64,000 bases of DNA from Pseudevernia furfuracea. Lineage: Eukaryota > Ascomycota > Lecanoromycetes > Lecanorales > Parmeliaceae. Each line of letters starts with the position of its first letter. Positions within the stretch are counted from its first letter, which is position 1. The stretch is from positions 496,001-560,000 of the forward strand of contig JAIUPT010000022.1 in assembly GCA_022315425.1 (NCBI GenBank), read 5' to 3'. A program made the translations under genes and the position numbers. Shown here in pieces: positions 33,930 through 44,924 of this stretch. Under the pieces are notes generated by a model that did not search any database, was not told where the DNA came from, and worked only from the letters and a program-made list of their open reading frames with translations.

Positions 33930-35700
33930 CTACTCTTCTACAGCCGAGTAGCTTTCTGTTCCCTTGTTTCCGTATACGTGGAATTGAATCTAAAGTGCAG
34001 CTCGCAGTCAGTACTGCCTATTCAGGTTTTATCAAGGCTTGAAAACGTTTCAAGAGTAGATACTCAAGACACGCCTCAAGACTCAAGACCTGATCCGAAA
34101 GAGAGCACGTGGACTCTGAATGTACGTACAAATATCATTACGTCCTCCGCAATCGTCCCTGAAACAAATTAGTCTGTGTCCCTTTGTTTGACGAGTGCAC
34201 TCTACTTGCCTAGAGATCCAATGAGCCAAGGCAGATTCGTGAGAAGATACTCCTTTTTGAGGGAATGGAAGAGTATCTAAATACGGTAAGCATGGATACA
34301 GAGGATAGCGGCTTCCTCAAACATACGCCGCCGCCATAGCTAAAGGCTCCGAGTCAGCAATTTTTGTCGAAGGCGCTTCTTAAACAATGTCACGAGCAGG
34401 AGAGTATTCCGCGTTATGTCGTGTCATGTCGTGGCGGACCACAAATAGCGTCGAAACGTAGCATTCAGAGGTGACTATGACTTACGATATATTCCCCACG
34501 AGAGATAATACAAAAAAAAGGATCGAGAGTCCTGTCTAGGGCATTAGCCATGATAAGACTCTTAAAAAAAGGTGCGGGTACTATGGCCACCTTCGCAGGA
34601 TTTTTCGCGAGAATTCTTCATTATTTGGGGAATTCTGGCACTGCGCAGGGTTAGCATTGGGGACAGAATGTTAGTATCCATGAGGAACCTACCCGAGGTA
34701 GAGTAGCTATCCATATCAGCAGAGAACAAGCGTAGAAACATGGAGGATAGAGAATTTGTACCGCTGATAAATAGCCTAAGATCTGTGCAGGCACACTGTC
34801 ATTGGTGGCATTCTCAGGGTCCTCTATGGTAGGCTTCCACAATCCAGTTGTGAAAGCAATATAGAAACCGACGGTGCCAAGAGCACACACCGCGAACACA
34901 CTAAAAGAATTCTTCAGCCAAGGACTAGCATGACCAACGTCTTCTGGAATAACTGAAAGTGCCGCTGCTCCCTGTCGTTTCTGAGACACGGAGGAGCGAC
35001 GCCTGGAGCCTGGTAGACCGATATCACTCGGTCTTCGGCTAAGCAACGGCTGGTCTGGTCTGTCTTCTATGTCTACTCGGGTGGATTGAACGCCTTTCTT
35101 GCGAGAGTTGACGTAATGGTAGTACAAAATTTGGGCGATCAAGACTGCGTCAGCAACACAGAAATATAAGGCCAAAGCCTATCACACATTTCACAGTCAG
35201 TATTACTCTGTTAGAGTGCAGAACTAGTTGCCATGCATCTTTGAGAGCGGTATCGAAGCTGAAAAACAAGTGCTACTGCCGTAGCGTGTCACCCAGAAAA
35301 GAGCTCTCTTTATCGAGTAAAACCAACACAGAAAAGGCATACGATTACGGTGGGCACCAGACGGGCAAGAGTTGCTCCTATCAGATTTGCAAGGTCACCG
35401 ATAAACCTTAACATATTTTTAGAGTCAGCATATATCTTCTGCGGTGCGACATAGAGTCGTGAAACATGTTTCAGGAGTGTTCTTCTCCTACGAGAATTCT
35501 CGCAACCCAGAACACAGTATGAATGAAAGAGGAAAATGCTTGGAAAATATGACCAACCAAACGAGCAAGAATGCCAGCGAAATGCCGTCTGCGGACTTGG
35601 ACATATAATTCTCAAGCAACTGTGGGACAAGTACAAAGAGCCAGCAAGCCAAGGATACCGAACCCGAAATCCCAGAAAGGATTTCATGAGCAGGAAGCAT
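33930..35700 (-). CDS. PQ-loop vacuolar basic amino-acid transporter, Ypq/PQLC2 type
   Basis: Predicted 300-residue, seven-span PQ-loop protein of the yeast Ypq1-3 / human PQLC2 group, which moves cationic amino acids across the vacuolar or lysosomal membrane. Ten exons: 35558-35700, 35343-35406, 34762-35178, 34693-34706, 34591-34640, 34486-34531, 34327-34339, 34210-34276, 34130-34158 and 33930-33989; phases agree throughout. Two PQ motifs are visible: FVLVPQLLENYMSKSADGIS and LGARIPQIMKNSREKSCEGL. Other family blocks are IGDLANLIGA, LALYFCVADAVLIAQ, LPWLIGSLGTIAEDVMIF. A Ser/Arg-rich loop lies between the two repeats (SRRPSDIGLPGSRRRSSVSQ). Exons of 14 and 13 nt are notable. The intron at 34159-34209 begins GCAAGT (GC-AG). 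Substrate is inferred from the family. Confidence 0.9.
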
Positions 35701-36089
35701 TGTCCATGAAAGACCAAGGCGCCGGCCCGATTATCACTTTCACGGCGCTGTTTGGTGGGAAATGTGGGTGGAAAACAATTAAGACGAGGTCACGAGCAGT
35801 GCAAAGAAATAAACAAATTCCATCATATCATGCAGGAGTATGCAGGAGTATGCAGGTACAACGGTACGAAGTACCTCGAGGAGAAAAATTTGCTAGCGCC
35901 CACCTAGCATGGCTTAGTTATTTGTTCTATTTTCGTCCTTGATCATTTCAACACTCTACCTTATACATACAAATTTACAATCCATCCACTGCGTTCCCTA
36001 AGGCAAATCCTGTCTGAACTGTCGTTATTTTATCAAAAATTCAACACCTGCACTTCGTCTCGAAATTCAAGCATCCATTTTCCTTCAGC
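35701..36089. promoter_or_regulatory. Shared intergenic promoter region YPQ-like/Mid2-like
   Basis: 389 bp between divergent starts. Near 35835-35865 a short GCAGGAGTAT unit repeats about two and a half times. A C/T-rich stretch lies before 36090. No defined element is called. Confidence 0.4.
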
Positions 36090-36905
36090 ATGTTCCGTCT
36101 AAGTTTCGCTCTTCTCCTTGTCTGCGCCATCCTTGCGGTGGCTGAAAACCTGCAGTATCGTCAGGACAACAATACATCTGTAACCCCGGCCCCGGTCAGC
36201 CCCTCAGCAAGCTCTTCATCCACTTCAACTTCCCAATCCGTGGATGCGCAGTCTATAACCGCGGACTCAACAACGTCCTCTGATTCCAAAACAACCTCGC
36301 TCCAAGGTGCGGCCAAGACGAGCTCAACAACAGCGTCCACCACAGATGCTCAAATACAATCGAGCACTTCGGAAGATCCGAAGTCCTCGACATCGAAAGA
36401 CGGGTCCTCCCACACTACATCCTCGAGTACAACTCCCACTGGCAGCGTGACACGAACAATAGTGACTACGATTGTTTCAACGAGCGGAAGCGTGACTTTA
36501 AGCATTACCTCGACATCTAGTCAAGTAATAGCCGCGGCTTTGGCCTCAGCCACATCCTCAGGAGCTCCTGGACTCAGTGGAAGCAACGGTGGATCGGGCA
36601 GCTCAGGCCTTTCTTCGACGAGCAAATCTGTAGTTGGCGGTGTCGTTGGCGGTGTCGGAGGCGCAATTCTGCTGGGAGGTCTGGCGATCGTTTTTTGGCG
36701 CGTTTGGGGCAAGAATCGACGGTCACACGATTTGATGGACCCACAGCCAGGGCAGGAGAAGAGCAGCAGTGTCAGTGGTCACAGTCCCTTCGTAAGTCCA
36801 CCCTGCAGCATGATTTACGTGAAGATGTCTGACCAGTGAATGTAGCGATCTACTTTGGATCAATACCATAACCCGGGGCCAGTCAATACGGCTTCCAACT
36901 TCTAG
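36090..36905 (+). CDS. Mid2-like cell-wall stress sensor (Ser/Thr-rich single-span membrane protein)
   Basis: Predicted 253-residue type I membrane protein. Exons are 36090-36791 and 36846-36905 (54-nt intron). Signal peptide MFRLSFALLLVCAILAVAEN; a Ser/Thr-rich, presumably O-mannosylated ectodomain of about 160 residues; a Gly-rich stretch and one membrane span (VVGGVVGGVGGAILLGGLAI) followed by basic residues (WRVWGKNRR). The short cytoplasmic tail ends in the second exon with LDQYHNPGPVNTASNF, a motif seen at the end of many filamentous-fungal Mid2-type proteins (recalled family knowledge). The layout fits wall-integrity sensors of the Mid2/Wsc kind; there is no WSC cysteine domain, so Mid2-like is preferred. 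The function is inferred from architecture. Confidence 0.85.
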
Positions 36906-37315
36906 GCATCGAGACAATCATGGTCAGCGCATTTTGACAATTCAGCATTTTAGCCATCAGCGGCATTCTTGGGAGTCTGTAGCATAGATTTGCGTCGGAA
37001 ATCGTTGACGAATCTCTTTTGTCAATATCATCAGCCGCATAGGATTAATTCAAGTCAAAGATTCAAATAGCTCGCTGGAACGAGGGGTTTAATCGAAAGT
37101 AAACACGCTAGCACACGCGCGGAACCCTTACGCGGTTCAAAATATCTTCGACTAAGTACACGCAAATTCCCTTCCTCTAATACTTGTAGCAAAACCCTGA
37201 AATGGCAAATATCTTCCAAATCAGTCCGTCTTCCTACAACCCAGAGTTTTTAATCCGAAAGTCATCTCCTTTGGCGCCACTTAATCCTAATGCTTGCCCG
37301 CGCTTCTCCCTTCAG
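36906..37315. other. Intergenic region before the acidic orphan gene
   Basis: About 410 bp. The tail just before 37316 is C/T-rich and ends TTCTCCCTTCAG directly before the chosen ATG, so it may be an acceptor of a 5' leader intron. An in-frame ATG also exists at 37202. Confidence 0.4.
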
Positions 37316-37984
37316 ATGGCGTCCGCAGGGGAGACGAACAGTGACACGTTGAAGTACTCATACAAACGCGCTACTCATAATCTTTTACTGCAACGCAGAC
37401 CTGACGAGGAAAAAGAACGAAGGCAACAGGTCTTCTTGAAGAAAGTTCGTCAGGTTAGCGATGACAAGAAGTGGGAATCCCGCAGCGAACAGGTGGGCAG
37501 CCGTCATGGTTGAGACAGCTCGAGAAGCATTCGGGCTGACAATGTAAAAGATCTTAAGAAAGGATTTCCTCTCTCGGCAGAAAGAGTGGGAACTCGATCA
37601 ATCACGCTCGGCGCCAGAAGCCCCCCAGGCTCTCGATGACGACGAGCGGGAAGCGGAGTCTCGTTCCATGGCGGGTAAGAGTGCTGAGCCTGTTCGCATG
37701 TGTTTCAGTTGACATTGTGCCTCGCAGAAGTGGAGATGGTCGACCGAATCCTTTCACAGGAGACTCAAGAGTTTGAGGCGCTCGTATCATCGATGCAAGA
37801 TAACGCAGATCAAAAAGACCACCACCAACAGAAAACGATATCCGAGTACGGCAGTGACGAGGAAGAATACGATCAGTTATTCATGGAGGTCATGTCGAGA
37901 CAGGGATTGGCGGAGAGAAGCACTGACGCTGTTGGAGACGGCGCCCCAGAACAGGACCAAGAGATGGACATTTCATTGGGATAA
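37316..37984 (+). CDS. Short charged coiled-coil protein, function unknown
   Basis: Predicted 185-residue protein (223 if the in-frame ATG at 37202 is used). Exons are 37316-37492, 37551-37674 and 37728-37984, with introns of 58 and 53 nt, in frame. The N-terminal half is basic and helical (LQRRPDEEKERRQQVFLKKV, ILRKDFLSRQKEWELDQ). The C-terminal half is acidic with VDRILSQETQEFEALVSSMQ and EYGSDEEEYDQLFMEVMSRQ. The pattern resembles a conserved short protein of filamentous fungi without known role. I chose 37316 because MASAGETNSD begins the uniform charged region and a pyrimidine-AG precedes it. It ends 144 bp from the PEX19 stop on the other strand. Confidence 0.72.
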
Positions 37985-38128
37985 GAACTACCGAAGTCAC
38001 GTTGTACACCTTTACAGACATCTCCAAAATTCTCCCTTGGGGAGGGAGTTACGCTCGAGGCTGGACCCATGTAGGGCAGAGGCCCGGCCGATTATTTTCC
38101 ATGTGCCCCAGCGACCACAACAGATATG

Positions 38129-39166
38129 TCATTGCTGAGCACAGCCAGAGTCTATGTCACCTAAAGCATCTTGTGCAGCATTCATGTCACCCACGAGATC
38201 TGCTGGGGGACTTCCAGCGGCTTGCATCTAATTTAGCTTGGTTAGCTCCAGTCGCATAGACGTAACGGGCTAGGACCTGTACCTGTTGCATTCGATCCAC
38301 AATGAATTCCCTGTCAGGGGAATGGGAGTCGGAGTAACTTCTCTGTTCAAATTTTTCCACGATTTCCCCTACGAGTCTTTGCTGCTTGTCATACCTTCGC
38401 AAATCGTCTGCACTTGTGGTGCTTCTATTTTTGGACATCCACGCTGGAAATTTGTCATGTAATTCTTTCATCGGCTCGTACAGTATTTCCTTGTTTGTCA
38501 ATTGCTCCATCATACCGAGAAGCATTTTGTTGAATCCTTCATCATCTCCTGCCCCTTCTACGCCGCCATCTTGCAACTCCGTCAGCATCTTTGCGAGCAT
38601 GTCATCGTGGTCCTCGGTTTTTGCTGCAGCCGTGGCTTGGTCTCCTGAAGCTTGCATTCGCTCCATGGTCTTTCGGATGGTCTCCTGGAAAGGTTCCTCT
38701 GTATTCGACAACACCGCTTTCCCATTGACCCCGTCCTTTGATTTCGAAGACGTGCCAGGATCTGCTGCAACGCCCAATTCACGCATCATAGCTTCAATCT
38801 CTGTCTTCATCTCCGGTGACTCATCTACATTGCCCATAAGCGCAGCCATTTGGTCTTGCAGTTGCTTGCTGAACTCCTCCGCAGCTGCATCCGAATCATC
38901 TGGCTCTTGAAGACCTTGCACCGGCGCAGGCTCAGGTTTTTGTGGGGCATCTTGGGATTTGCTGAAGTTGGTGTTTGAGAAATCATCGAGCATATCTAAA
39001 ACAATAAGTAATGAGCGCGGGAAGTGCTGGGAAGGGTTCGCATCATGCCATCTAGATCGTCCAAATCATCCTCTTCTGGATCAGGCACATCATCATGTAT
39101 CAAGGGTGCTTTGCCAGAAGTCTCAGTAGCCTGCTTTGCGCTCCTCTGGCGTTCATCTTCTTCCAT
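38129..39166 (-). CDS. PEX19: Peroxin Pex19, peroxisomal membrane-protein receptor
   Basis: Predicted 309-residue cytosolic receptor and chaperone for peroxisomal membrane proteins. Exons are 39049-39166, 38283-38995 and 38129-38227. The N-terminal part is acidic (DPEEDDLDDLDDMLDDFS, built across the first intron) and holds the Pex3-binding region. The C-terminal helical cargo-binding domain includes EPMKELHDKFPAWM and the block SPPADLVGDMN in the last exon. The protein ends CAQQ, a CAAX-type farnesylation signal as in other Pex19 proteins, which confirms the last splice. The first intron (38996-39048) starts GCATGA, a GC donor; without it a stop is reached quickly, and no GT site of the right phase is available. 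Confidence 0.94.
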
Positions 39167-39574
39167 CGTAATCTAGCCCCTTTAATCCCTTGAGGTCCGG
39201 TACTCTCGGAACATTTCTGTAAACAAGTACTGTACGAGTAGGATAAGCGAGATCAAAAGGTGGGCGTTTTCAGTCACTTGCAGTGGGGCCGTTGATCGAC
39301 AGGCACTGCGGGGACGCCGCAAATCTGCCGATTAAATCGTCCTTCGAATTGCCATTGCATGTGGCTTACCTTTCGACACACTCTGGACAAGTCTTCTTGC
39401 GCCTGAGGGTCTCACTTCATCTATTGTTTTGGTCTCACCCCCCACAAACTCACCATTCACCCAACAAATCGCCTACCTCTCACTTCTTATTTCCGAGCAC
39501 ATGACCATCGACTTTCCAGCTCTTCAACGACACTTGAACTACCCACCTCGGCGAACATAATTACAGCTACCAAG
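39167..39574. promoter_or_regulatory. Shared intergenic promoter region PEX19/UBC9
   Basis: 408 bp between divergent starts. It is C/A-rich before UBC9 (39430-39560). No gene. Confidence 0.4.
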
Positions 39575-40204
39575 ATGTCCTTGTGTCAGAACCGTCTTCA
39601 GGAGGAGAGGCAAGCTTGGCGCGTCCACATGACAGCTCAGAAATAAGGCTAATCAGAATCAGAAAGCAATGGCGTCGTGATCACCCATTTGGATTTTTCG
39701 CAAAGCCCGTTCGTACTGCCCAAGGAGTCTTAGACTTGAAGAAGTGGGAATGCGGAGTGCCTGGCAAAGACAAGACGCTTTGGGAGGGTGGCCTTTTCAA
39801 ATTGGATGTGCTTTTCCCAGATGGTGAGTTAGGGCGTGATTCATTTTACGTACACGGTGCTGATCTAGTTTCCAGAGTATCCTACAAAGCCTCCAAAGTG
39901 TAAGATGCCAGACTGAGGCCCTGAGCTAGAGTGATCTGACAAGGATGCAGGCAAATTCGTTCCCCCGCTTTTCCACCCCAACGTCTATCCCTCCGGTACT
40001 GTTTGCCTCTCAATCTTGAACGAAGAAGAGGGCTGGAAGCCAGCCATCACCATCAAACAGATCCTATTGGGCATCCAAGATCTGCTCAACGACCCAAACC
40101 CCGAATCGCCAGCGCAGGCCGATGCCTACAACCTCTTCAAGAGAGATCGCCAGGCTTACGAGAAGAAAGTCAAAGCTATTGTGAAAGACAATGCAGCACC
40201 GTGA
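39575..40204 (+). CDS. UBC9: SUMO-conjugating enzyme Ubc9
   Basis: Predicted 157-residue E2 enzyme that takes SUMO from the E1 and transfers it to targets in the nucleus. Exons are 39575-39609, 39663-39823, 39876-39899 and 39951-40204. The rebuilt start MSLCQNRLQEERKQWRRDHP and the block HPNVYPSGTVCLSILNEEEG are diagnostic; the catalytic cysteine is Cys92. The C-terminus QADAYNLFKRDRQAYEKKV is the conserved helix. Length equals that of yeast and human Ubc9 to within a residue. The first intron (39610-39662) begins GCAAGC, a GC-AG intron, and is required to give AG|A for Arg12. Confidence 0.97.
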
Positions 40205-40687
40205 GACGGCCCTTGAGGCCTCATGGCAAACATAAATAGATGATCAGAGGGGCAACATCATGGACTACGTTGGCGCAGGGAAGACGGATCCATATAGGCA
40301 CATGATGGATTGCAATTGCAGGCAAAGGCGGGTTATTATCTAGAACAGTGCCAAGAGCGGGTCTTTGCCCAGCAAGCATGCAAATTTGTGAGTCTAAACA
40401 GGATATTCGAGGCTCCATAATTTGATGGAATTTACTTGAAACCAACAACTCTCACCATCTTAAGTGCTCCATCTTCATTTGAAGTACCTATCTCAGTACC
40501 GAGCATCTACCTTATCGAGCTATCGAGCCTATCGTAAGCTGCTTTCTTATCGCCTTATCTCCGCTAGCGTGATTTATGTGAGTCAAAATCACATTTCTTT
40601 AAGTTGTGAAGGAAGAAAAGGGCACGCTCCTCATTTTCTCTCGATAATTTCACTTTGTCTATCCCTTTTTCAATCTTTTTGAAGAGA
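40205..40687. other. Intergenic region UBC9/ASN
   Basis: 483 bp; T/C-rich before 40688. Presumed promoter of asparagine synthetase. No gene. Confidence 0.4.
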
Positions 40688-42854
40688 ATGTGTGGGATTT
40701 TTGCCTGTCACTGGTAAGCCTTATGACCTCCATTGGCTTACGCCTGCTTACGATTATTAAATTCGCTTTACGGCCTTACTGACTCTACCAAGCCATCCCG
40801 ATGTGCAAAAGTTCAAGCCCACCGCTCTGCGGATGGCCAAGGCGTAAGATACTCCAATGCCGGTATCTCAAGGGAGATTTAACCAGACCCACGACAGCGC
40901 TCGCCATCGCGGTCCCGACTGGAGTCAGCAAGTCGAATGGACTTACAAAAGACGAAGGGCTGATTGTCGTTAGGTGGTAACTTCATTGCGAATAACACAA
41001 GTCAGATGCCCCGTAGCTGCGATGATCTATGCGACGGTGCTAAAATATGGTAGTCTTGGCCCACGAGAGACTGAGTATTGTTGGGGTTGGTGAGAAGACA
41101 TGCCAGTGAGATCTTTCACGGTTCCTGCTGAGCGTACGCAGATACGGGAGCCCAGCCTCTAGTCAATAATGATGGCTCATTGTCTCTTGCTGTCAACGGT
41201 GAGATCTACAATCATAGGGTCCTGCGCAAGCAGCTGAAGTACCCCTACAACTTCAAGACCCACTCGGATTGCGAAGTCATAATACCGTTGGTGCGGACTG
41301 AACACATTTGGCTTCGAGAAGTTTCTGACAGTCTTTTAGTACATGGAACATGGCCTTGATGCGCCAAAGTACCTAGATGGCATGTTCTCCTGGGTTCTCT
41401 ATGACAAGAAAGCAGATCGTACAGTGGCGGCAAGAGATCCCATGGGAATCACAAGCTTTTACCAGGGATGGTCGAGCGCAACCCCTGGCGCAGTTTATTT
41501 CGCATCAGAATTGAAGTGCTTGCATCCGGTCTGCGACAGTATCAGGTGGTTTCCTCCGGGCCATATCTACGATTCCAAGACCGATACAATGGTTCGATAT
41601 TTCCAACCTCGTTGGTGGGATCCGCTTAATGTACCATCAACGCCGATAGACTACAACTTGATACGAACTTCTTTGGAAAAATCTGTTCGTAAACGGCTGA
41701 TGGCTGAAGTACCGTACGGTGTGTTGCTCTCCGGCGGATTGGACTCAAGCCTAGTCGCGTCAATAGCCCAAAGAGAGACCCTCAGACTCCGGTCAGCATC
41801 AATGGGCAAAGTGAATGGATACAGCAATCACGAGCAGCCATCCAGTGAAGGCCTTGTAGGAATTGACGATGACGATGAGCTATCGACCGTAACGTGGCTT
41901 CCCCAGCTTCATTCCTTTTCGATTGGTCTGCCCAATTCACCTGATACTAAAGCTGCTTTGGAGGTTGCAAAATTTCTCGGAACCAAGCATCATAGTTTCA
42001 GCTTCACCATTGAGGATGGCTTAGATGCTCTCTCAGACGTCATCTTTCATCTCGAGACCTACGACGTTACTACCATTAGAGCTTCGACTCCAATGTTCCT
42101 CCTCAGCCGTAAGATAAAAGCCATGGGAGTAAAAATGGTGCTGAGTGGGGAGGGCAGTGATGAGATTTTTGGGGGCTATCTTTACTTTCATGCAGCTCCA
42201 GACAAAGAATCCTTCCATGCAGAGACTGTTCGTCGCATAAAAAATCTCCATCTTTCTGATTGCTTGCGAGCCAACAAGTCGACGGCAGCTTGGGGAGTCG
42301 AAGCTCGCGTACCATTCCTGGACAAGGAGGTTAGTATTGCATTCACAGCTAAAAAGAAGCTCCTAACCAATGTAGTTTGTGGAAATTGCAATGGACATTG
42401 ATCCAGCAGAGAAAATGATCACGAAGGATCGGTTAGAGAAATACATCTTACGCAAGGCCTTTGATACAACCGACGAGCCGGATACGAAACCATACCTCCC
42501 GGACAACATCCTATGGCGCCAAAAGGAGCAATTCAGCGATGGTGTAGGCTATGGGTGGATAGACGCCCTTAAAGACAACGCCGAACTTCACGTGACGGAT
42601 GAGCAGATGAAGCAGCCCAAAGCTGAGTGGGGAGATGATGTCCCAGATAGCAAGGAAGCGTACTGGTATCGCAACATGTTTGATGAGCTCTTTCCGCTTC
42701 AGTGTGCATCAACGGTCATGCGCTGGACACCTACGTGGTCAAAGCAGACAGATCCAAGCGGACGGTAAGATATGTCTTGAATTGAAAGGATTTCAACTCA
42801 AACCTTTACAGGGCGATCGTCACGCACCTTGCCAAGTACGAAGAACAGAATTAG
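40688..42854 (+). CDS. ASN1: Asparagine synthetase (glutamine-hydrolysing)
   Basis: Predicted 578-residue enzyme making asparagine from aspartate, glutamine and ATP. Nine exons: 40688-40713, 40793-40843, 40898-40923, 40974-41000, 41054-41089, 41142-41290, 41340-42329, 42376-42764 and 42812-42854. The N-terminal class II glutamine amidotransferase domain starts MCGIFACH, with the nucleophile Cys2, followed by RHRGPDWSG, NNTILAHERLSIVG and NGEIYNH. The synthetase domain has the P-loop-like LLSGGLDSSLVAS, LSGEGSDEIFGGY and WGVEARVPFLDKE. It ends in AIVTHLAKYEEQN. Five small exons (26-51 nt) build the amidotransferase part, an arrangement that would be easy to mis-annotate. Confidence 0.96.
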
Positions 42855-43392
42855 ACGGTCTACCATTTCTCCTTTGCGCTACTCCCTCGATATCTGGAGT
42901 ATGTGAGGGTGTTTGCCGTGCTATGTGGACCAAGCACTAGACTCTGGACCTGAAAAGACGGAGGCATCATAGATTCCCGAGAAAGCGAGCATTTATACCT
43001 GAGGAGGGAAGCGTTCAACCAGCATTCTTTCGATACAGTACCATACATGAATTACATGCTTTTCACACGTGCATTCACATTTTTCCAGTGAAGCATCAAA
43101 AGTTTGAAACAAAGCGAGAGCGCAATCCAAGACGATTGACTGCAAAAAGAGGTTTAATGGAGAAACATGTAGAGGTGAGAATAGCTTTAATGACGGCCAA
43201 GCAGGTGCAATGATGTTGAGATGTGGTTGGACAGCAGTATTAGCTTAGTAATCAACCCTAAACGGCTCAACTTAGCTCGGGTTCATTTGTTTTCATCCAA
43301 CCTGTCTCGCCTGTCTCCCTGCACCCTGCATCATCATCTTCGGCTTTACCAGGCAATTGAGTGCCATTATCAAGTCCTTATCATCCGTCGAC
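42855..43392. other. Intergenic region ASN/POR1
   Basis: 538 bp. C/T-rich before 43393 (43290-43380), as expected for a strong fungal promoter/leader of porin. No gene. Confidence 0.4.
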
Positions 43393-44666
43393 ATGTCTGT
43401 TCCTCCAGCCTTCTCCGACATCTCCAAGACCTCAAACGATGCGAGTAACCATTGCGGTTTACATAGAATGCATAGCTGATGCATGTACAGCTCTTGAACA
43501 AAGACTTCTACCACATTGCAGCTGGTAATTGCAGCCTCTGAATTGTTCTGATGGAACCCGTGAAGCTTATGAATTTTCAAAGCCAAAATCGACGTAAAGT
43601 CCAAAGCTCCCAATGGAGTGAGCTTCAACGTCAAGGGCACATCTACCCACGAGGGTCCTACGAGTGCTTCCGTGAGCCTCCAACGCCGAATAGAAGAAGA
43701 AGCTCCGAGCTTTAATATGCCTATGATGCTGACATACTCACTACATTAGGTTGAAGCCAAATACGCGGATCCGCCCACGGGTACGGTTTTCAATTTGCTT
43801 CGCTTCATCACTGCGACCCATTTTCATACTTCTCCTAGTTTCAACCACGTTATCATCCTCAGCCCCGGAAATGCAGCATTGCTGATCTTTTATCAACGTG
43901 CAGGCTTGTCTCTCACTCAAACATGGACAACCGCAAACGTTCTCAGTACAAAGCTGGAGCTTGACAACAACTTCGCCAAGGGCTTGAAGGCCGAAGCTCT
44001 CACAGACTTTGTTCCAAGCTCACAAAAGTTTGGCGCAAAACTCAATTTGTACTTCAAACAACCCAACTTTAATGCCCGCGCCTTCTTCGATGTCCTGAAA
44101 GGTCCTGTTGCAAACGTTGATGCGGTCTTAGGGCGCGACGGCTTTTTGGTCGGTGGGGAGGCAGGCTATGATGTCCAGAAAGCTGCGATTACCAAATACT
44201 CGTTGGCCGTTGGCTACACAGCGGCAGAGTACAGCGCCGCTATCACTGCGACGAGTAGCTTGAGTGTCTTCGCCGCCTCCTACTACCATAAGGTCAATTC
44301 GCAAGCCGAGGCAGGCGCCAAAGCAACTTGGGACTCGAAAGGCAGCAACAATGTTGGCATGGAAGTGGCAGGCAAATACCGTCTCGACCCCACGTCCTTT
44401 GCCAAGGTATGAGCCACTCAGTCCACTTTTGCTTTGATACAACTAAGCTTAGCTCGTGAATTAGGCCAAGATCAATGACCGAGGCATTGCTGCTTTCGCG
44501 TACAATGTCAAACTTCGACCTGGTGTCACTGTGGGCCTCGGGTTGTCCCTCGATACTCAAAATCTCAACGAAGCAGCGCACAAGGTAATGCTTCTAGGTC
44601 GTCACCCGAAGCGTGACGTTAACTGACGGTCAACAGGTCGGCTCAAGCTTCGAGTTCGAGGGTTAG
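43393..44666 (+). CDS. POR1: Mitochondrial outer-membrane porin (VDAC)
   Basis: Predicted 284-residue voltage-dependent anion channel, the 19-strand beta barrel for metabolites of the mitochondrial outer membrane. Seven exons: 43393-43440, 43491-43524, 43583-43671, 43750-43780, 43904-44406, 44465-44584 and 44637-44666. Typical features: N-terminal helix MSVPPAFSDISKTSND, LLNKDFYHIAA, LTQTWTTANVLSTKLEL, GLKAEAL, LKGPVANVDAVLG, the eukaryotic porin block YSAAITATSSLSVFAASYYH, and the end VGSSFEFEG. The first intron (43441-43490) begins GCGAGT, a GC donor; the overlapping GTAACC site three bases on is out of frame. Length equals yeast Por1 (283). Confidence 0.96.
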
Positions 44667-44924
44667 ACTGAAAGAGTTGGCCAGGGATCGAAATATCTTT
44701 TCTTGCGGCTCACGTGATTGTAATTAGACGATTGCTCTTTCGATGTAGCGGCTTTAACCCGGTGCACATTGTCAGTACATGAATTCAGGCTATTTGAACT
44801 TGTCTCAATGATAGCGGTAAAATCGAAGTAATAAAAGCAGTTCTTGATCTTCTTCGGAAACTCACGTACACAATGGAGGCATAGTCTGCCAACAGGGAGT
44901 CGTGATATTGAGGGATAGTCGTTT

